This document shows, in pieces, positions 42,719-51,959 of a stretch of 64,000 bases of DNA (positions are counted from its first letter, which is position 1; the number at the start of each line of letters is the position of its first letter). The notes under the pieces were generated by a model. The model worked only from the letters and a program-made list of their open reading frames with translations, was not told where the DNA came from and did no database searches. A program made the translations under genes and the position numbers. Origin of the DNA: Paraburkholderia dioscoreae (GTDB taxonomy: Bacteria > Pseudomonadota > Gammaproteobacteria > Burkholderiales > Burkholderiaceae); contig NZ_LR699554.1 in assembly GCF_902459535.1 (NCBI RefSeq), positions 372,001-436,000 of the forward strand, read 5' to 3'.

Positions 42719-44581
42719 ATGCCTGAATATCGTTCACGAACTTCGACTCATGGTCGCAACATGGCCGGCGCGCGCGCCTTGTGGCGCGCCACCGGCATGA
42801 AGGACGGCGATTTCGGCAAGCCGATTATTGCGGTGGTGAACTCGTTCACGCAGTTCGTGCCGGGCCATGTGCATCTGCGCGACCTGGGCGCGCTGGTCGC
42901 GAAGGAAATCGAAGCGGCCGGCGGCGTCGCCAAGGAATTCAACACCATCGCCGTGGACGACGGTATCGCCATGGGTCACGGCGGCATGCTGTATTCGCTG
43001 CCGTCGCGCGAACTGATTGCCGATTCCGTGGAATACATGGTCAACGCGCACTGCGCCGACGCGATGGTCTGCATCTCCAATTGCGACAAGATCACGCCGG
43101 GCATGCTGATGGCCGCCATGCGCCTGAACATTCCCGTCGTGTTCGTCTCCGGCGGTCCGATGGAAGCGGGCAAGGTTACGTCGCCGAAAGACGGCCAGGT
43201 GATCACCAAGATCGACCTGATCGACGCGATGATCAAGGCGGCCGACTCGAAGGTCAGCGACGCGGAAGTCGCCGAAATCGAGCGCAGCGCCTGCCCGACA
43301 TGCGGTTCCTGCTCGGGCATGTTCACCGCGAACTCGATGAACTGCCTGACCGAAGCGATCGGTCTGGCGTTGCCGGGCAACGGCACGATCGTCGCCACGC
43401 ACGCATGGCGCAAAGGTCTGTTCGAGCAGGCCGGCCGCCTGGTGGTGGACCTGTGCCGCCGCTACTATCAGGAAGAAGACACGTCGGTCCTGCCGCGCAG
43501 CATCGCCAGCAAACAGGCGTTCGAGAACGCGATGGCGCTCGACGTGGCTATGGGCGGTTCGACCAATACCGTGCTCCATCTGCTGGCGGCAGCGCAGGAA
43601 GCCGGCGTCGATTTCACCATGTCCGACATCGATCGCATCTCGCGCAAAGTGCCGTGCCTGTGCAAGGCCGCTCCCGCCACCGACAAATACCATATCGAAG
43701 ACGTCCATCGGGCCGGCGGCATCCTCGGCATTCTTGGCGAACTGGCGCGCGCGGACCTGCTCGATCTGTCGTGCGGCAACGTGCATAGCGGCACACTGGG
43801 CGACGCGATCGCCAGATGGGACATCGCCGGCGGCGCGGGCGAGGAAGCGCAGAAGTTCTTCCGCGCGGCGCCGGGCGGCATTCCGACCACCGTCGCGTTC
43901 AGCCAGGAAGCCACGTTCGCCTCGCTGGATACCGACCGCAAGACCGGCTGTATCCGCAGCAAACAGGACGCGTATTCGAAAGACGGCGGCCTCGCCGTGC
44001 TGTACGGCAACCTGGCGGACAAGGGTTGTATCGTCAAGACCGCCGGTGTCGACGAATCGCAATGGGTTTTCTCCGGGCGTGCGCGCGTGTTCGAGAGCCA
44101 GGACGACGCTGTCGAAGCCATTCTGGGCGACAAGGTTGTGGCTGGCGACGTGGTCGTGATCCGTTACGAAGGTCCCAAGGGCGGCCCCGGCATGCAGGAA
44201 ATGCTTTACCCCACGTCGTATCTGAAATCGAAAGGCCTGGGCAAGACCTGTGCGTTGTTCACCGACGGCCGTTTCTCCGGCGGTTCGTCCGGGCTGGTGA
44301 TCGGGCACGCGTCGCCGGAAGCGGCCGAAGGCGGCACGATCGGCCTGGTGGAAGAGGGCGATGTGATCGAGATCGACATTCCGAAGCGCAAGATGCACCT
44401 GGTGGTGTCGGACGAGGAGTTGGCGCGCCGCCGGGACGCTATGGAGGCACGCGGCGACAAGGCGTGGATGCCGGCGGCGCGTGAACGCGTGGTGTCGCAG
44501 GCATTAAAGGCTTATGCGGCGCTGGCCACGTCCGCTGATCGCGGCGCGGTACGGGACATCTCGCAACTGAAGCGCAAGTGA
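42719..44581 (+). CDS. ilvD: Dihydroxy-acid dehydratase
   Basis: 620 residues, close to the 616 of E. coli IlvD. Clear family motifs: MVCISNCDKITPGMLMAAM, ACPTCGSCSGMFTANSMNC, and the C-terminal GGSSGLVIGHASPEAAEGG. The cysteines of these motifs bind the Fe-S cluster. Catalyses the dehydration of 2,3-dihydroxyisovalerate and 2,3-dihydroxy-3-methylvalerate in valine and isoleucine synthesis. Start at 42719, preceded by GAGGATAC. No other ilv gene is in the window, so it is an isolated copy, possibly one of two. Confidence 0.95.
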   Translation: MPEYRSRTSTHGRNMAGARALWRATGMKDGDFGKPIIAVVNSFTQFVPGHVHLRDLGALVAKEIEAAGGVAKEFNTIAVDDGIAMGHGGMLYSLPSRELIADSVEYMVNAHCADAMVCISNCDKITPGMLMAAMRLNIPVVFVSGGPMEAGKVTSPKDGQVITKIDLIDAMIKAADSKVSDAEVAEIERSACPTCGSCSGMFTANSMNCLTEAIGLALPGNGTIVATHAWRKGLFEQAGRLVVDLCRRYYQEEDTSVLPRSIASKQAFENAMALDVAMGGSTNTVLHLLAAAQEAGVDFTMSDIDRISRKVPCLCKAAPATDKYHIEDVHRAGGILGILGELARADLLDLSCGNVHSGTLGDAIARWDIAGGAGEEAQKFFRAAPGGIPTTVAFSQEATFASLDTDRKTGCIRSKQDAYSKDGGLAVLYGNLADKGCIVKTAGVDESQWVFSGRARVFESQDDAVEAILGDKVVAGDVVVIRYEGPKGGPGMQEMLYPTSYLKSKGLGKTCALFTDGRFSGGSSGLVIGHASPEAAEGGTIGLVEEGDVIEIDIPKRKMHLVVSDEELARRRDAMEARGDKAWMPAARERVVSQALKAYAALATSADRGAVRDISQLKRK

Positions 44582-44599
44582 CGCGCAACGGTTCTGTCG

Positions 44600-44650
44600 C
44601 GGACGGCCGCGCACTCGTTTTCACAACGAGCGCGGGCCGTCCGGGTTTTT
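44600..44650 (+). terminator. Strong intrinsic terminator of ilvD
   Basis: CGGACGGCCGCGCACTCGTT pairs with a nearly complementary downstream arm (one bulge) around TTCAC, followed by GG and five T. Distance 19 bases after the ilvD stop. Confidence 0.9.
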
Positions 44651-44785
44651 CCGGCTCTGTGTGGACGGTTGTTCGGTTGCCTGGCATGGGCTTTACTGCG
44701 CATGGCATCCGGCACTGCCTTTCGGCTGCCGGATTTTGAGCAGTCCGTTCCTGCTTATGGGCAGACCGTTGGCCGCAATGCTTAT

Positions 44786-46633
44786 TTATGACTGTTTGAT
44801 GGATATGGAGCCGCACTGGTCGCCATAAATCTCGATCCGGTTGCGTCCCCGTTCTTTCGCTCGATACAGTGCCTTGTCGCCTCGAGACAGCGACTGGTAG
44901 GCGCCGATATCGGTTACCCGCATTATGTCGATGCCGATGCTCACGGTTAGCGCGAGGTGCTCATCGCCATGCTGCAAGGGGGTTCGCGCGGTGCGGTGCT
45001 GAACGCGTCCAGCGAGTGCGATGGCGGCGTCGGTATCGGTATTGGGCAGCACCATTGCGAATTCCTCACCACCGAGCCGGCCCACGATGTCGCCGGCACG
45101 CACTTCGGCTCGTAACAGTGCGGCGAAGTGGCTGAGCGCGCTGTCGCCGGCTGCGTGTCCCCAGCGGTCGTTGAGCGCCTTGAAGTGATCCAGATCGAAC
45201 ATCAGCACGGCGGCTACGCGACCGCCGGCACGCCGGATGCGCGCCAACTCCGCTTCGCTTTGCATCATGAAGTGGCGGCGATTGGGCAACTGGGTCAGGA
45301 AATCGATGGTTGCCAACTCCTGTAGCTCGGCCTCGATGTGCTTGCGATCCGTCACATCGGTGATGAAGCCGTGCCAGAGCGTGCTGCCGTCGTCCAGCCG
45401 CCGCGGCCGGGCATCGCCCTGCCGCCAGCGCAAGCCTTGCCGCGGCAGCCGTACCCGGTATTCCAGGTGCCACGGCAACAGACTTGCCGCCGATTCTTCA
45501 AGCGATTCCCGGTATGCGGCCAGATCGCGTGCATCGATCAGTGCGTCGATCGTCGCCGCGCCCGTCGCAGCCTGCTGCGGCGTCAGCTCGTAAATATCGC
45601 GAATGCCTTCGCTCGTGTAAGGGAAGAAGGCGAGCCCGTCGGGCATTCGCCTGTACTGGAAGACCATGCCCGGAACCTCGTCGGTCAGGTTCGTGACCAT
45701 CTCGATGGACTGCTGTAGCTGCGCGGCCATCTCCCGCAACGCGGTAATGTCGGTCGACGTGCCGACCATGCGCATTGCGTGACCGTTGCTGCCGCGCTCG
45801 ACCACCTTGCCGCGGCTGCAGATCCACTTGTAGCTGCCGTCCTTGCAACGAATCCGATGCTCGACTACGTAGCTGTCGGTCCTGTTCTCGAAGTGGCTCT
45901 GCATCGTTGCATGGACGTATGCGCGGTCATCCGGATGCAAACGAAGATAAGCGTCTTCCATCCGGTTACTCAGCTCGTGCCCCTCATAGCCGAGCATGGC
46001 CTTCCAGGCCGGCGAGTAGTCGATTGTGCCGGTGACGACATTGCGATCCCAGATACCGGTCCCGCTGCCGGCAAGCGCCAACGTCATGAGCTCGCCGCCT
46101 GTCTCCAGTTCTTCGACGCGGTTACGCAGCGTTGCGATTGCGTGCGCGCGTTCGAGTCCGTGGGCGACCATCCCGGCCAATTCGCGCAGGAATTCCCGTT
46201 GTGCGTCATCGAGGCTGTGAGGTAAATCGTCTAGCAGGCACAGCGCACCCAGATGGCGCCCGTCGGCGCCTGTTACTCCACAGCTTGCGTAAAAGCGCGG
46301 CCAGCGCACAGCAAGGTCGCGTGCCTTGCCGCCGAAACGCTCGTCGTCCCATGTATCCGGCACCACGACCGTCCGGTCCGGTTTTGCGCTTGCCTGGAAC
46401 GGCGGACCGGACAGGTCCGGAGGCAGCATGTGGGGTAACGAACCGTCGATGGCATGAATTCTCTGACCGCGCGCGTCGAGCAACGTGACCATTGCGGTTG
46501 CGACGCCGAAATGAAACCGCGCGATCCGTGTCAACGCCCGGCATTCCATGTCGGCCGGCGTTATTGCGAGACCGCTGGCCCCGGTTGGGGAATAGGGACC
46601 GGCGTCTTCATCGGAAATGGTGCTAGCCAGCAT
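44786..46633 (-). CDS. Diguanylate cyclase with GAF and two PAS domains
   Basis: 615 residues. GAF-like sensor at ~20-165 (ALTRIARFHFGVATAMVTLL), a PAS fold at ~180-310 (GIWDRNVVTGTIDYSPAWKA, VVEHRIRCKDGSYKWICSRG), a second PAS at ~325-435, then the GGDEF domain (LATIDFLTQLPNRRHFMMQS, LMFDLDHFKALNDRWGHAAG). The active-site loop is GGEEF, and RAGD five residues before it forms the c-di-GMP inhibitory I-site. It should make c-di-GMP from GTP and be feedback-inhibited, moving cells to attached growth. No transmembrane segment. No EAL domain. Confidence 0.93.
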   Translation of the reverse strand: MLASTISDEDAGPYSPTGASGLAITPADMECRALTRIARFHFGVATAMVTLLDARGQRIHAIDGSLPHMLPPDLSGPPFQASAKPDRTVVVPDTWDDERFGGKARDLAVRWPRFYASCGVTGADGRHLGALCLLDDLPHSLDDAQREFLRELAGMVAHGLERAHAIATLRNRVEELETGGELMTLALAGSGTGIWDRNVVTGTIDYSPAWKAMLGYEGHELSNRMEDAYLRLHPDDRAYVHATMQSHFENRTDSYVVEHRIRCKDGSYKWICSRGKVVERGSNGHAMRMVGTSTDITALREMAAQLQQSIEMVTNLTDEVPGMVFQYRRMPDGLAFFPYTSEGIRDIYELTPQQAATGAATIDALIDARDLAAYRESLEESAASLLPWHLEYRVRLPRQGLRWRQGDARPRRLDDGSTLWHGFITDVTDRKHIEAELQELATIDFLTQLPNRRHFMMQSEAELARIRRAGGRVAAVLMFDLDHFKALNDRWGHAAGDSALSHFAALLRAEVRAGDIVGRLGGEEFAMVLPNTDTDAAIALAGRVQHRTARTPLQHGDEHLALTVSIGIDIMRVTDIGAYQSLSRGDKALYRAKERGRNRIEIYGDQCGSISIKQS

Positions 46634-46989
46634 GGGGGCGCATTACGGTAGGAGGTCGCGAATCGAGGCAGGCAATTGTATAACGGCGACGAACGTCACG
46701 AATTGAGGGGAAAGGGGCCGATGACCATGCCGGAATAGACCGCTGCGATGGTGTCGGTTCGAAGAGCGGTTCAGGGGCGAAATGACTATTTGTCGATGCT
46801 GTCCGGACGTGTGGGGTGAGCGTGATCCGTGGGTAGTTCATTCCGTATCACAAGTTCCATGAATCCTGAACCCGGGTCGCGCTCACGGGAGAAGCGATAT
46901 TCGGGAAGAAGCACCAGCAATATCTCTGCGGTTGTGCGGATCATGCAACCGCGCGCCACGTGACCACCAGACACCTGGCCACGCGGGTC

Positions 46990-47693
46990 GGCAACCGACA
47001 TGTGCAGATGCGCTCCGTTGGGCCGAAATCGTCGTTCGCCGCTATCCTCATGCCGCTGCTCGACGAGTTCTGTCGCGAGCACCCCGGTATTCAGCCGGAT
47101 GTCCAACTCGATGACGGTATCGGCAACTGGGTGCTGGATCGCGTCGATGTCGGCTTCCGGATCGGGGCGTCGGCCAGCGAGGGCGTAATTGGTCGACAGC
47201 TATTCCCATCCAGATGCTTGTGTGCGCGACACCCGACTATCTCGAAGCGTACGGAACGCCATCGACACTGGACGACCTGGCGGCGCACCGCTGTAGCGTG
47301 TTCCGGCATCCCGTCACGGGCAAGGTCGCGCCTTGGTACCTGAGCTTCGATGGCAAGCGCGAACATCGGCAGATGTCCCCCGCGTTTGCGACCAACGACA
47401 CCGAACTTGAAGTGCAAGCCGTACTCGCGGGGCAAGTGATTGGACAACTCGCGAGTTTCTCGGCTGCGTCCCATGTCCGGGCGGGACGACTGGTGCCAGT
47501 CCTCCTGCAGCATATGAGCGCGCACATCGGGTTGCATCTTTATTACGGAAACCGAACTGCTCAGCCCAAGCGAGTCCGAGCCTTTCTGGATCTCGCCTTC
47601 GCTCGCCTGCATGACTGCAACGATTACGTGCTCGCGGACAAAGAGCTTGCGCGGTTCAAGTCGCGATTGAAGCGGTTCACCGGCGCGTCGTAG
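46990..47693 (+). pseudogene. LysR regulator remnant with frameshift
   Basis: Effector-domain sequence in one frame (LMPLLDEFCREHPGIQPDVQ, WVLDRVDVGFRIGASASEGV) reaches RQLFP at about 47205, where one base appears lost. It then continues one frame over (IQMLVCATPDYLEAYGTPST, LDDLAAHRCSVFRHPVTGKV) to the stop at 47693. The N-terminal DNA-binding half is absent upstream. Confidence 0.8.
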
Positions 47694-47789
47694 CGCACTC
47701 AGCCTGTACGATACAAATCTCGTGTCCGCTAACTGTGTATGTGCGGCCGGACTTCGATGCAAAGCGGCCTTCGCCGGCGTTACATCCGC

Positions 47790-48413
47790 TCACGCATATC
47801 GCGCGAGAAACATATCAGCGGCCGATTCCGCGATCTGCCTTTGTTCCCGTTCGCCAAGCGGCGCCTGGCCCATCGTCACCTGCGGCCAGAACGCAAAACC
47901 CTTCACCAGCGCCTGCAACTGCAGCGCCGCGAAAAGCGGATCGTCGGTCTTGAGACGGCCGTCCGCGGCGGCGGCACGCACCCACACGGTCAGGTCTTCC
48001 TCGCGTTCGCCGAGGCGGGCAACCATGTCCCGCGCCCGCTCCGGCGAATGGATACCGGCCGCGATCGCCACACGTGCAAGCGACAGAAAGGACTCGTCGT
48101 TCAGCAACCGAAGCTTGCGGCTCAACAGGTCGAGCAGTTGTGCGCGCAACGGTTCGTCGGCGCGGTAGGCGGGAACATCGCCCTGCTGGCTCGCGTCCCA
48201 CAGTTGATGGAGAATCGCCGCGAAAAGTGCTTCCTTGCTTGGGAAATGGTTATAGACCGTACGTTTCGAGGCGTTCGCGCGCGCGGCGATACGATCCATG
48301 CTGGTCGCGTCGTAGCCGGCCGCGAGGAATTCCTCGATTGCGGCGCTAACAATGGCGACACGCTTACGATCAGTCAGGCGCTGAGGGATGGCAGGGATGG
48401 CACTAGATTCCAT
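47790..48413 (-). CDS. TetR-family repressor (AefR-like) divergent from a metallo-hydrolase
   Basis: 207 residues. N-terminal helix-turn-helix (SMDRIAARANASKRTVYNHF, PSKEALFAAILHQLWDASQQ), and a C-terminal domain of the AefR type (PLFAALQLQALVKGFAFWPQ). The start at 48411-48413 faces the metallo-hydrolase gene across an 86-base gap with two inverted repeats, so it very probably represses both genes. Confidence 0.88.
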   Translation of the reverse strand: MESSAIPAIPQRLTDRKRVAIVSAAIEEFLAAGYDATSMDRIAARANASKRTVYNHFPSKEALFAAILHQLWDASQQGDVPAYRADEPLRAQLLDLLSRKLRLLNDESFLSLARVAIAAGIHSPERARDMVARLGEREEDLTVWVRAAAADGRLKTDDPLFAALQLQALVKGFAFWPQVTMGQAPLGEREQRQIAESAADMFLARYA

Positions 48414-48434
48414 ACAGAGATTTTACACCGGGCA

Positions 48435-48473
48435 GTTTACTTTTCTCGAAAATAAACTACACTGCGGAGTGTA
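48435..48473. promoter_or_regulatory. Two adjacent inverted repeats, candidate TetR operators
   Basis: GTTTA-N13-TAAAC (48435-48457, with internal TTTT/AAAA symmetry) is followed immediately by TACACT-N4-AGTGTA at 48458-48473. Both lie in the 86-base gap between the TetR and metallo-hydrolase genes, covering the region where both promoters must be. Confidence 0.65.
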
Positions 48474-48499
48474 CATTTTTTCCCCGGACCGCCTACCTT

Positions 48500-49630
48500 A
48501 TGACGTCGCTTCCCGCCTTTGTCAGCCGCGTGCTCGGCCTTACCGCCGCGCAACGCGGCCGCGCGTTGTCCAGCCACTCACCTCAGCATGACGGCGAACG
48601 CTTTCGCAACGTCAAGCCGCGTCCCGCCGAAGGCCTGCGCAAGACACTGGGCATTGTGTGGAACGTGCTGTTCAACAAACCGCGCGGCACGGTGCCGACA
48701 GCCGCGTTGCCGATCGAAGCGCTGACGCGTTCGCAACTCGACGCGGCACCGGACCGCAGCCTCTACCGGCTCGGTCATTCAACGATGCTGCTGAAGCTGC
48801 GCGGCCAGTTCTGGCTGACCGATCCGGTGTTCGCCGAGCGCGCTTCTCCGTTCCGCAATCTCGGCCCGAAGCGCTTTCATGCGCCGCCCATCGCGCTCGC
48901 CGATTTGCCGCCGCTACGAGGCGTGATCCTCTCGCACGACCACTACGACCACCTGGATCGCGAAACCGTGCTTTTGCTTGCGCAGAGCACCGGCGTGTTT
49001 CTGACACCGCTCGGCGTCGGCGACCGGTTGATCGAATGGGGCATCGACGCCTCGAAGGTACGGCAATTCGACTGGTGGCAAGACACTGAGGTGGACGGCA
49101 TGCAGTTCACCGCTACGCCCGCGCAGCACTTTTCGGGTCGTAGCCTGTTCGACGGCAACAGCACGTTATGGGCGTCGTGGGTGATAGTCGACGATGATCT
49201 GCGCGTGTTCTTCAGCGGCGACACTGGCTACTTCGATGGGTTCAGGACTATCGGCGAGCGCCTCGGACCATTCGACGTCACGCTGGTCGAGACCGGCGCA
49301 TACGACGAGCAGTGGCCGTACGTTCATATGCAGCCCGAAGAAACAGTGCAGGCGCACATCGATCTGCGCGGCCAGTGGCTCGTGCCGATTCACAACGGCA
49401 CTTTCGACCTCGCCATGCACCACTGGCAGGAGCCGTTCGAAAGGGTGATGGGGCTGGCTCTCGTGCGCGGTGTCGCGCTGTCGACGCCCGGCATGGGCGA
49501 GCGGCTGGATCTGAGCGCGCCGCATCGCGGCGAACGCTGGTGGCGCCACGCCGTCGAGCCCGCCGCCGCGCCAAAGGCCGCCTGGCGTCTATGTGCTTCG
49601 CGCAATGTCGGGGACGCGAAGTCTTCGTGA
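48500..49630 (+). CDS. Metallo-beta-lactamase-fold hydrolase (UlaG/NAPE-PLD-like)
   Basis: 376 residues. Zinc-binding motif HDHYDH at residues 146-151 (SHDHYDHLDRETVLLLAQST), further ligands in AQHFSGR, FFSGDTGYFDGF and VPIHNGTFD. The pattern matches the MBL subgroup that includes N-acyl-phosphatidylethanolamine phospholipase D and UlaG. Substrate probably a phospho- or acyl-lipid-type ester, unproven. No signal peptide is obvious; the N-terminal segment (ALSSHSPQHDGERFRNVKPR) is basic. Regulated by the divergent TetR. Confidence 0.88.
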   Translation: MTSLPAFVSRVLGLTAAQRGRALSSHSPQHDGERFRNVKPRPAEGLRKTLGIVWNVLFNKPRGTVPTAALPIEALTRSQLDAAPDRSLYRLGHSTMLLKLRGQFWLTDPVFAERASPFRNLGPKRFHAPPIALADLPPLRGVILSHDHYDHLDRETVLLLAQSTGVFLTPLGVGDRLIEWGIDASKVRQFDWWQDTEVDGMQFTATPAQHFSGRSLFDGNSTLWASWVIVDDDLRVFFSGDTGYFDGFRTIGERLGPFDVTLVETGAYDEQWPYVHMQPEETVQAHIDLRGQWLVPIHNGTFDLAMHHWQEPFERVMGLALVRGVALSTPGMGERLDLSAPHRGERWWRHAVEPAAAPKAAWRLCASRNVGDAKSS

Positions 49631-49788
49631 TTGCTTGTGCGCGTCGGGTGATCCGTGAATGACAGCGGACAGAGGTCGCCGGATTAACCTGTTCGGGGTT
49701 TCGTCGTCCGCGGTGCACAACGCCGCGACGCGCGCATGAATATGACCTTTCATGTTTGAGCCGCAGGGCGCCGTGCCTTAGACGAAAC

Positions 49789-50451
49789 TCACGCGGATCC
49801 TGTCTGATCCGTTGAACGCTTTGGATGCGCTTCCCGTTCCAGATACCCGAGACAGAGCGATTCAAGTTCAACGCGAAACTTCCGGATCATTGATTGCGGC
49901 GACTTCGCTTCAAGCAGCAAACGTATGGGACCGACCAATGCTCCCATGAACATGAAAGTGGTCATGGCAATGTCGTCAAAATCCGCATCGGAGGCCGTCT
50001 TCAGCATGGCTTCCAGCGCCGCGCGGTTGCGCGCCTCCACTTCGCGAACATAGCTGCGTGAATCGAGTTCGAGGGCAACCGCGTATAGGGCGCGCGATTC
50101 GTCCAGATTCTCGGTTTTTGCTTTTACGAATGCCGCAACCACAGCCTTCACCATTGCCGACAAAGAAGCGTGGTGCGCTGACGCAGCGGCTTTTTCCATC
50201 GCGCTCACCACTCTTTCCAGATGCCGCTGCAGCACGGCAAAAAGAAGCGCCTGCTTTTGAGGAAAGTACTGGTAAAGCGTTCCAACCGATACTCCGGCTC
50301 TTTCCGCCACGCGGATGGTGGTAAGTCGCTGCAACCCCTCAGCCAGCAAAACCTGAATAGTCGCATCGAAGATCGCGTCCACAGTCGCCTGGGAGCGCGC
50401 CTGTTGCGGCTGTTTGCGGGCGTTCAGCCCCTGTCCGTTATCGGTCCGCAT
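49789..50451 (-). CDS. TetR-family repressor of the pyridoxal reductase-like gene
   Basis: 220 residues from the ATG at 50449-50451, which gives a short Gln/Arg-rich start (KQPQQARSQATVDAIFDATI) typical of TetR; an upstream in-frame start would overlap the divergent gene's start. Helix-turn-helix RVAERAGVSVGTLYQYFPQK. The ~90-base gap to the aldo-keto reductase gene is AT-rich with GAATGATTATTC, a likely operator. Confidence 0.88.
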   Translation of the reverse strand: MRTDNGQGLNARKQPQQARSQATVDAIFDATIQVLLAEGLQRLTTIRVAERAGVSVGTLYQYFPQKQALLFAVLQRHLERVVSAMEKAAASAHHASLSAMVKAVVAAFVKAKTENLDESRALYAVALELDSRSYVREVEARNRAALEAMLKTASDADFDDIAMTTFMFMGALVGPIRLLLEAKSPQSMIRKFRVELESLCLGYLEREAHPKRSTDQTGSA

Positions 50452-50540
50452 ATGCGAATTCACAATCTGAATGATTATTCGTATTCTATCCGCACACCCC
50501 GCAGCTACGGAAACGACAACCCGAAAGAAGGAGTGCATCA

Positions 50541-51422
50541 ATGACTGAAGTTACGCGGGCCGGCATTTTTCAACTTGGCGATCTGCCTGTTACGCGCATG
50601 GGCTACGGCGCGATGCAGCTAGCAGGCCCTCACGTTTTCGGCCCACCGAAAGACCGCGGCGCAGCGATAGCCGTGCTGCGTGCCGCTATCGAAAGAGGAA
50701 TCACCCACATCGATACGAGCGATTTTTATGGCCCCCACGTCACAAATCAGCTTATCCGCGAGGCGCTTCATCCCTATCCTGATGCGCTGACCATTGTCAC
50801 GAAGGTAGGTGCCAGACGAGGTAGCGATGGATCGTGGAACGCTGCGTCGTCAGCGGCCGAACTGGAGTCGGCGGTGCACGACAACCTTCGCAATCTCGGT
50901 CTCGATGCGCTGGACGTCGTGAACTTTCGTGTAATGTTCGACGTCGCGGCACCGACCGAGGGCGACATTGAAGAGCCTTTGACGGCGCTCGCGGAGCTTC
51001 AGGCGAAAGGCTTGATCCGGCACATTGGGCTGAGCAATGTGACCGCAACGCAGGTGGGGCAGGGCCGCGCGATTACGAGCATTGTGTGCGTGCAGAATAT
51101 GTACAACCTCGTTCACCGGAACGACGACGCACTGATTGACCATCTTGCAGAAGATGGCATTGCCTATGTCCCGTTTTTTCCGCTCGGGGGCTTCTCTCCG
51201 CTGCAAGCCGATGCGCTGAGCGACGCTGCGGATCGATGCGATGCGGCACCGATGCAGGTCGCCCTGGCATGGCTGCTACAGCGCGCGCCGAACATTCTGC
51301 TGATACCCGGAACCTCGTCGGTCGAGCATCTGGAACAGAACATTGAAAGCGTGAATCTTCAGTTGCCGGAGAATGTCCTGGCGTCGTTGGACACAATCGG
51401 TGCCGGGGATACGCAGGACTGA
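50541..51422 (+). CDS. ydbC: Aldo/keto reductase of the YdbC (pyridoxal reductase) type
   Basis: 293 residues, alignable with E. coli YdbC (now PdxI) almost from end to end by memory: MGYGAMQLAGPHVFGPPKDR, GITHIDTSDFYGPHVTNQLI, LLQRAPNILLIPGTSSVEHL. Catalytic Tyr is in SDFYGPH and Lys in IVTKVGARRG; the usual catalytic His position reads Asn (VVNFRVM), as also in YdbC. It should reduce pyridoxal to pyridoxine with NADPH, or a related aldehyde. The divergent TetR probably represses it. Confidence 0.85.
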   Translation: MTEVTRAGIFQLGDLPVTRMGYGAMQLAGPHVFGPPKDRGAAIAVLRAAIERGITHIDTSDFYGPHVTNQLIREALHPYPDALTIVTKVGARRGSDGSWNAASSAAELESAVHDNLRNLGLDALDVVNFRVMFDVAAPTEGDIEEPLTALAELQAKGLIRHIGLSNVTATQVGQGRAITSIVCVQNMYNLVHRNDDALIDHLAEDGIAYVPFFPLGGFSPLQADALSDAADRCDAAPMQVALAWLLQRAPNILLIPGTSSVEHLEQNIESVNLQLPENVLASLDTIGAGDTQD

Positions 51423-51556
51423 GTCGATTGGGCTTTCGAGGCCGGATCAAGGAGAGAGTCGCAAAGCGGTCTCTGTGCGGTTAGTCACTGAGTGCCGCTC
51501 GATACTTCATTCCCCGACGATGTGTCTACGTGAGTTCATCACCGGGGGAACGCAGG

Positions 51557-51775
51557 TTACGCTGCGGAAGCTTTCTTCAGAACAGCGTAGAGCTCGTCTT
51601 TGAGCTGAAGCTTTTCTTTCTTTAGTGCTTCGATAGCGATGTTGTCGGAAGGGGTAACGCCCGTTTCCATGTTGCTGATCTGGTGGTCCAGTTCATTGTG
51701 ACGTTCGAAGAGCCGCGAGAAATGAGCGTCTTCGGTTTTGAGGCGGGAAATCAGGTCGCGAAATTCGGGGAACAT
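51557..51775 (-). CDS. ydcH: YdcH/DUF465-family small coiled-coil protein
   Basis: 72 residues, the usual length. Pattern FPEFRDLISRLKTEDAHFSR, LFERHNELDHQISNMETG and IEALKKEKLQLKDELYAVLK is the DUF465 signature; the protein is helical throughout and probably forms a coiled-coil dimer. Function unknown. Monocistronic, closely downstream of the convergent aldo-keto reductase gene. Confidence 0.92.
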   Translation of the reverse strand: MFPEFRDLISRLKTEDAHFSRLFERHNELDHQISNMETGVTPSDNIAIEALKKEKLQLKDELYAVLKKASAA

Positions 51776-51959
51776 TCAACACTCCTTTTTTGGATCACAG
51801 GCGAAAGATCTCGCCTTTCATGGGTTAGTGTTTCACCAGATGGAATGCTCAACCTTGATTCTTGTCAAGGTGCTATCGGTCGGGCGCGGCGCCGTTGATG
51901 AAAAAGGCGTTATCGCCAATCGCTCAATCGCTTCGGCTTCGCCAATCACGCAGCCCGCC

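Noticed and set aside
42734..44398. 554-codon open frame antisense to ilvD
   Set aside because: ilvD is certain on the plus strand by motif; the antisense frame is the usual mirror of a GC-rich coding sequence with no family pattern.
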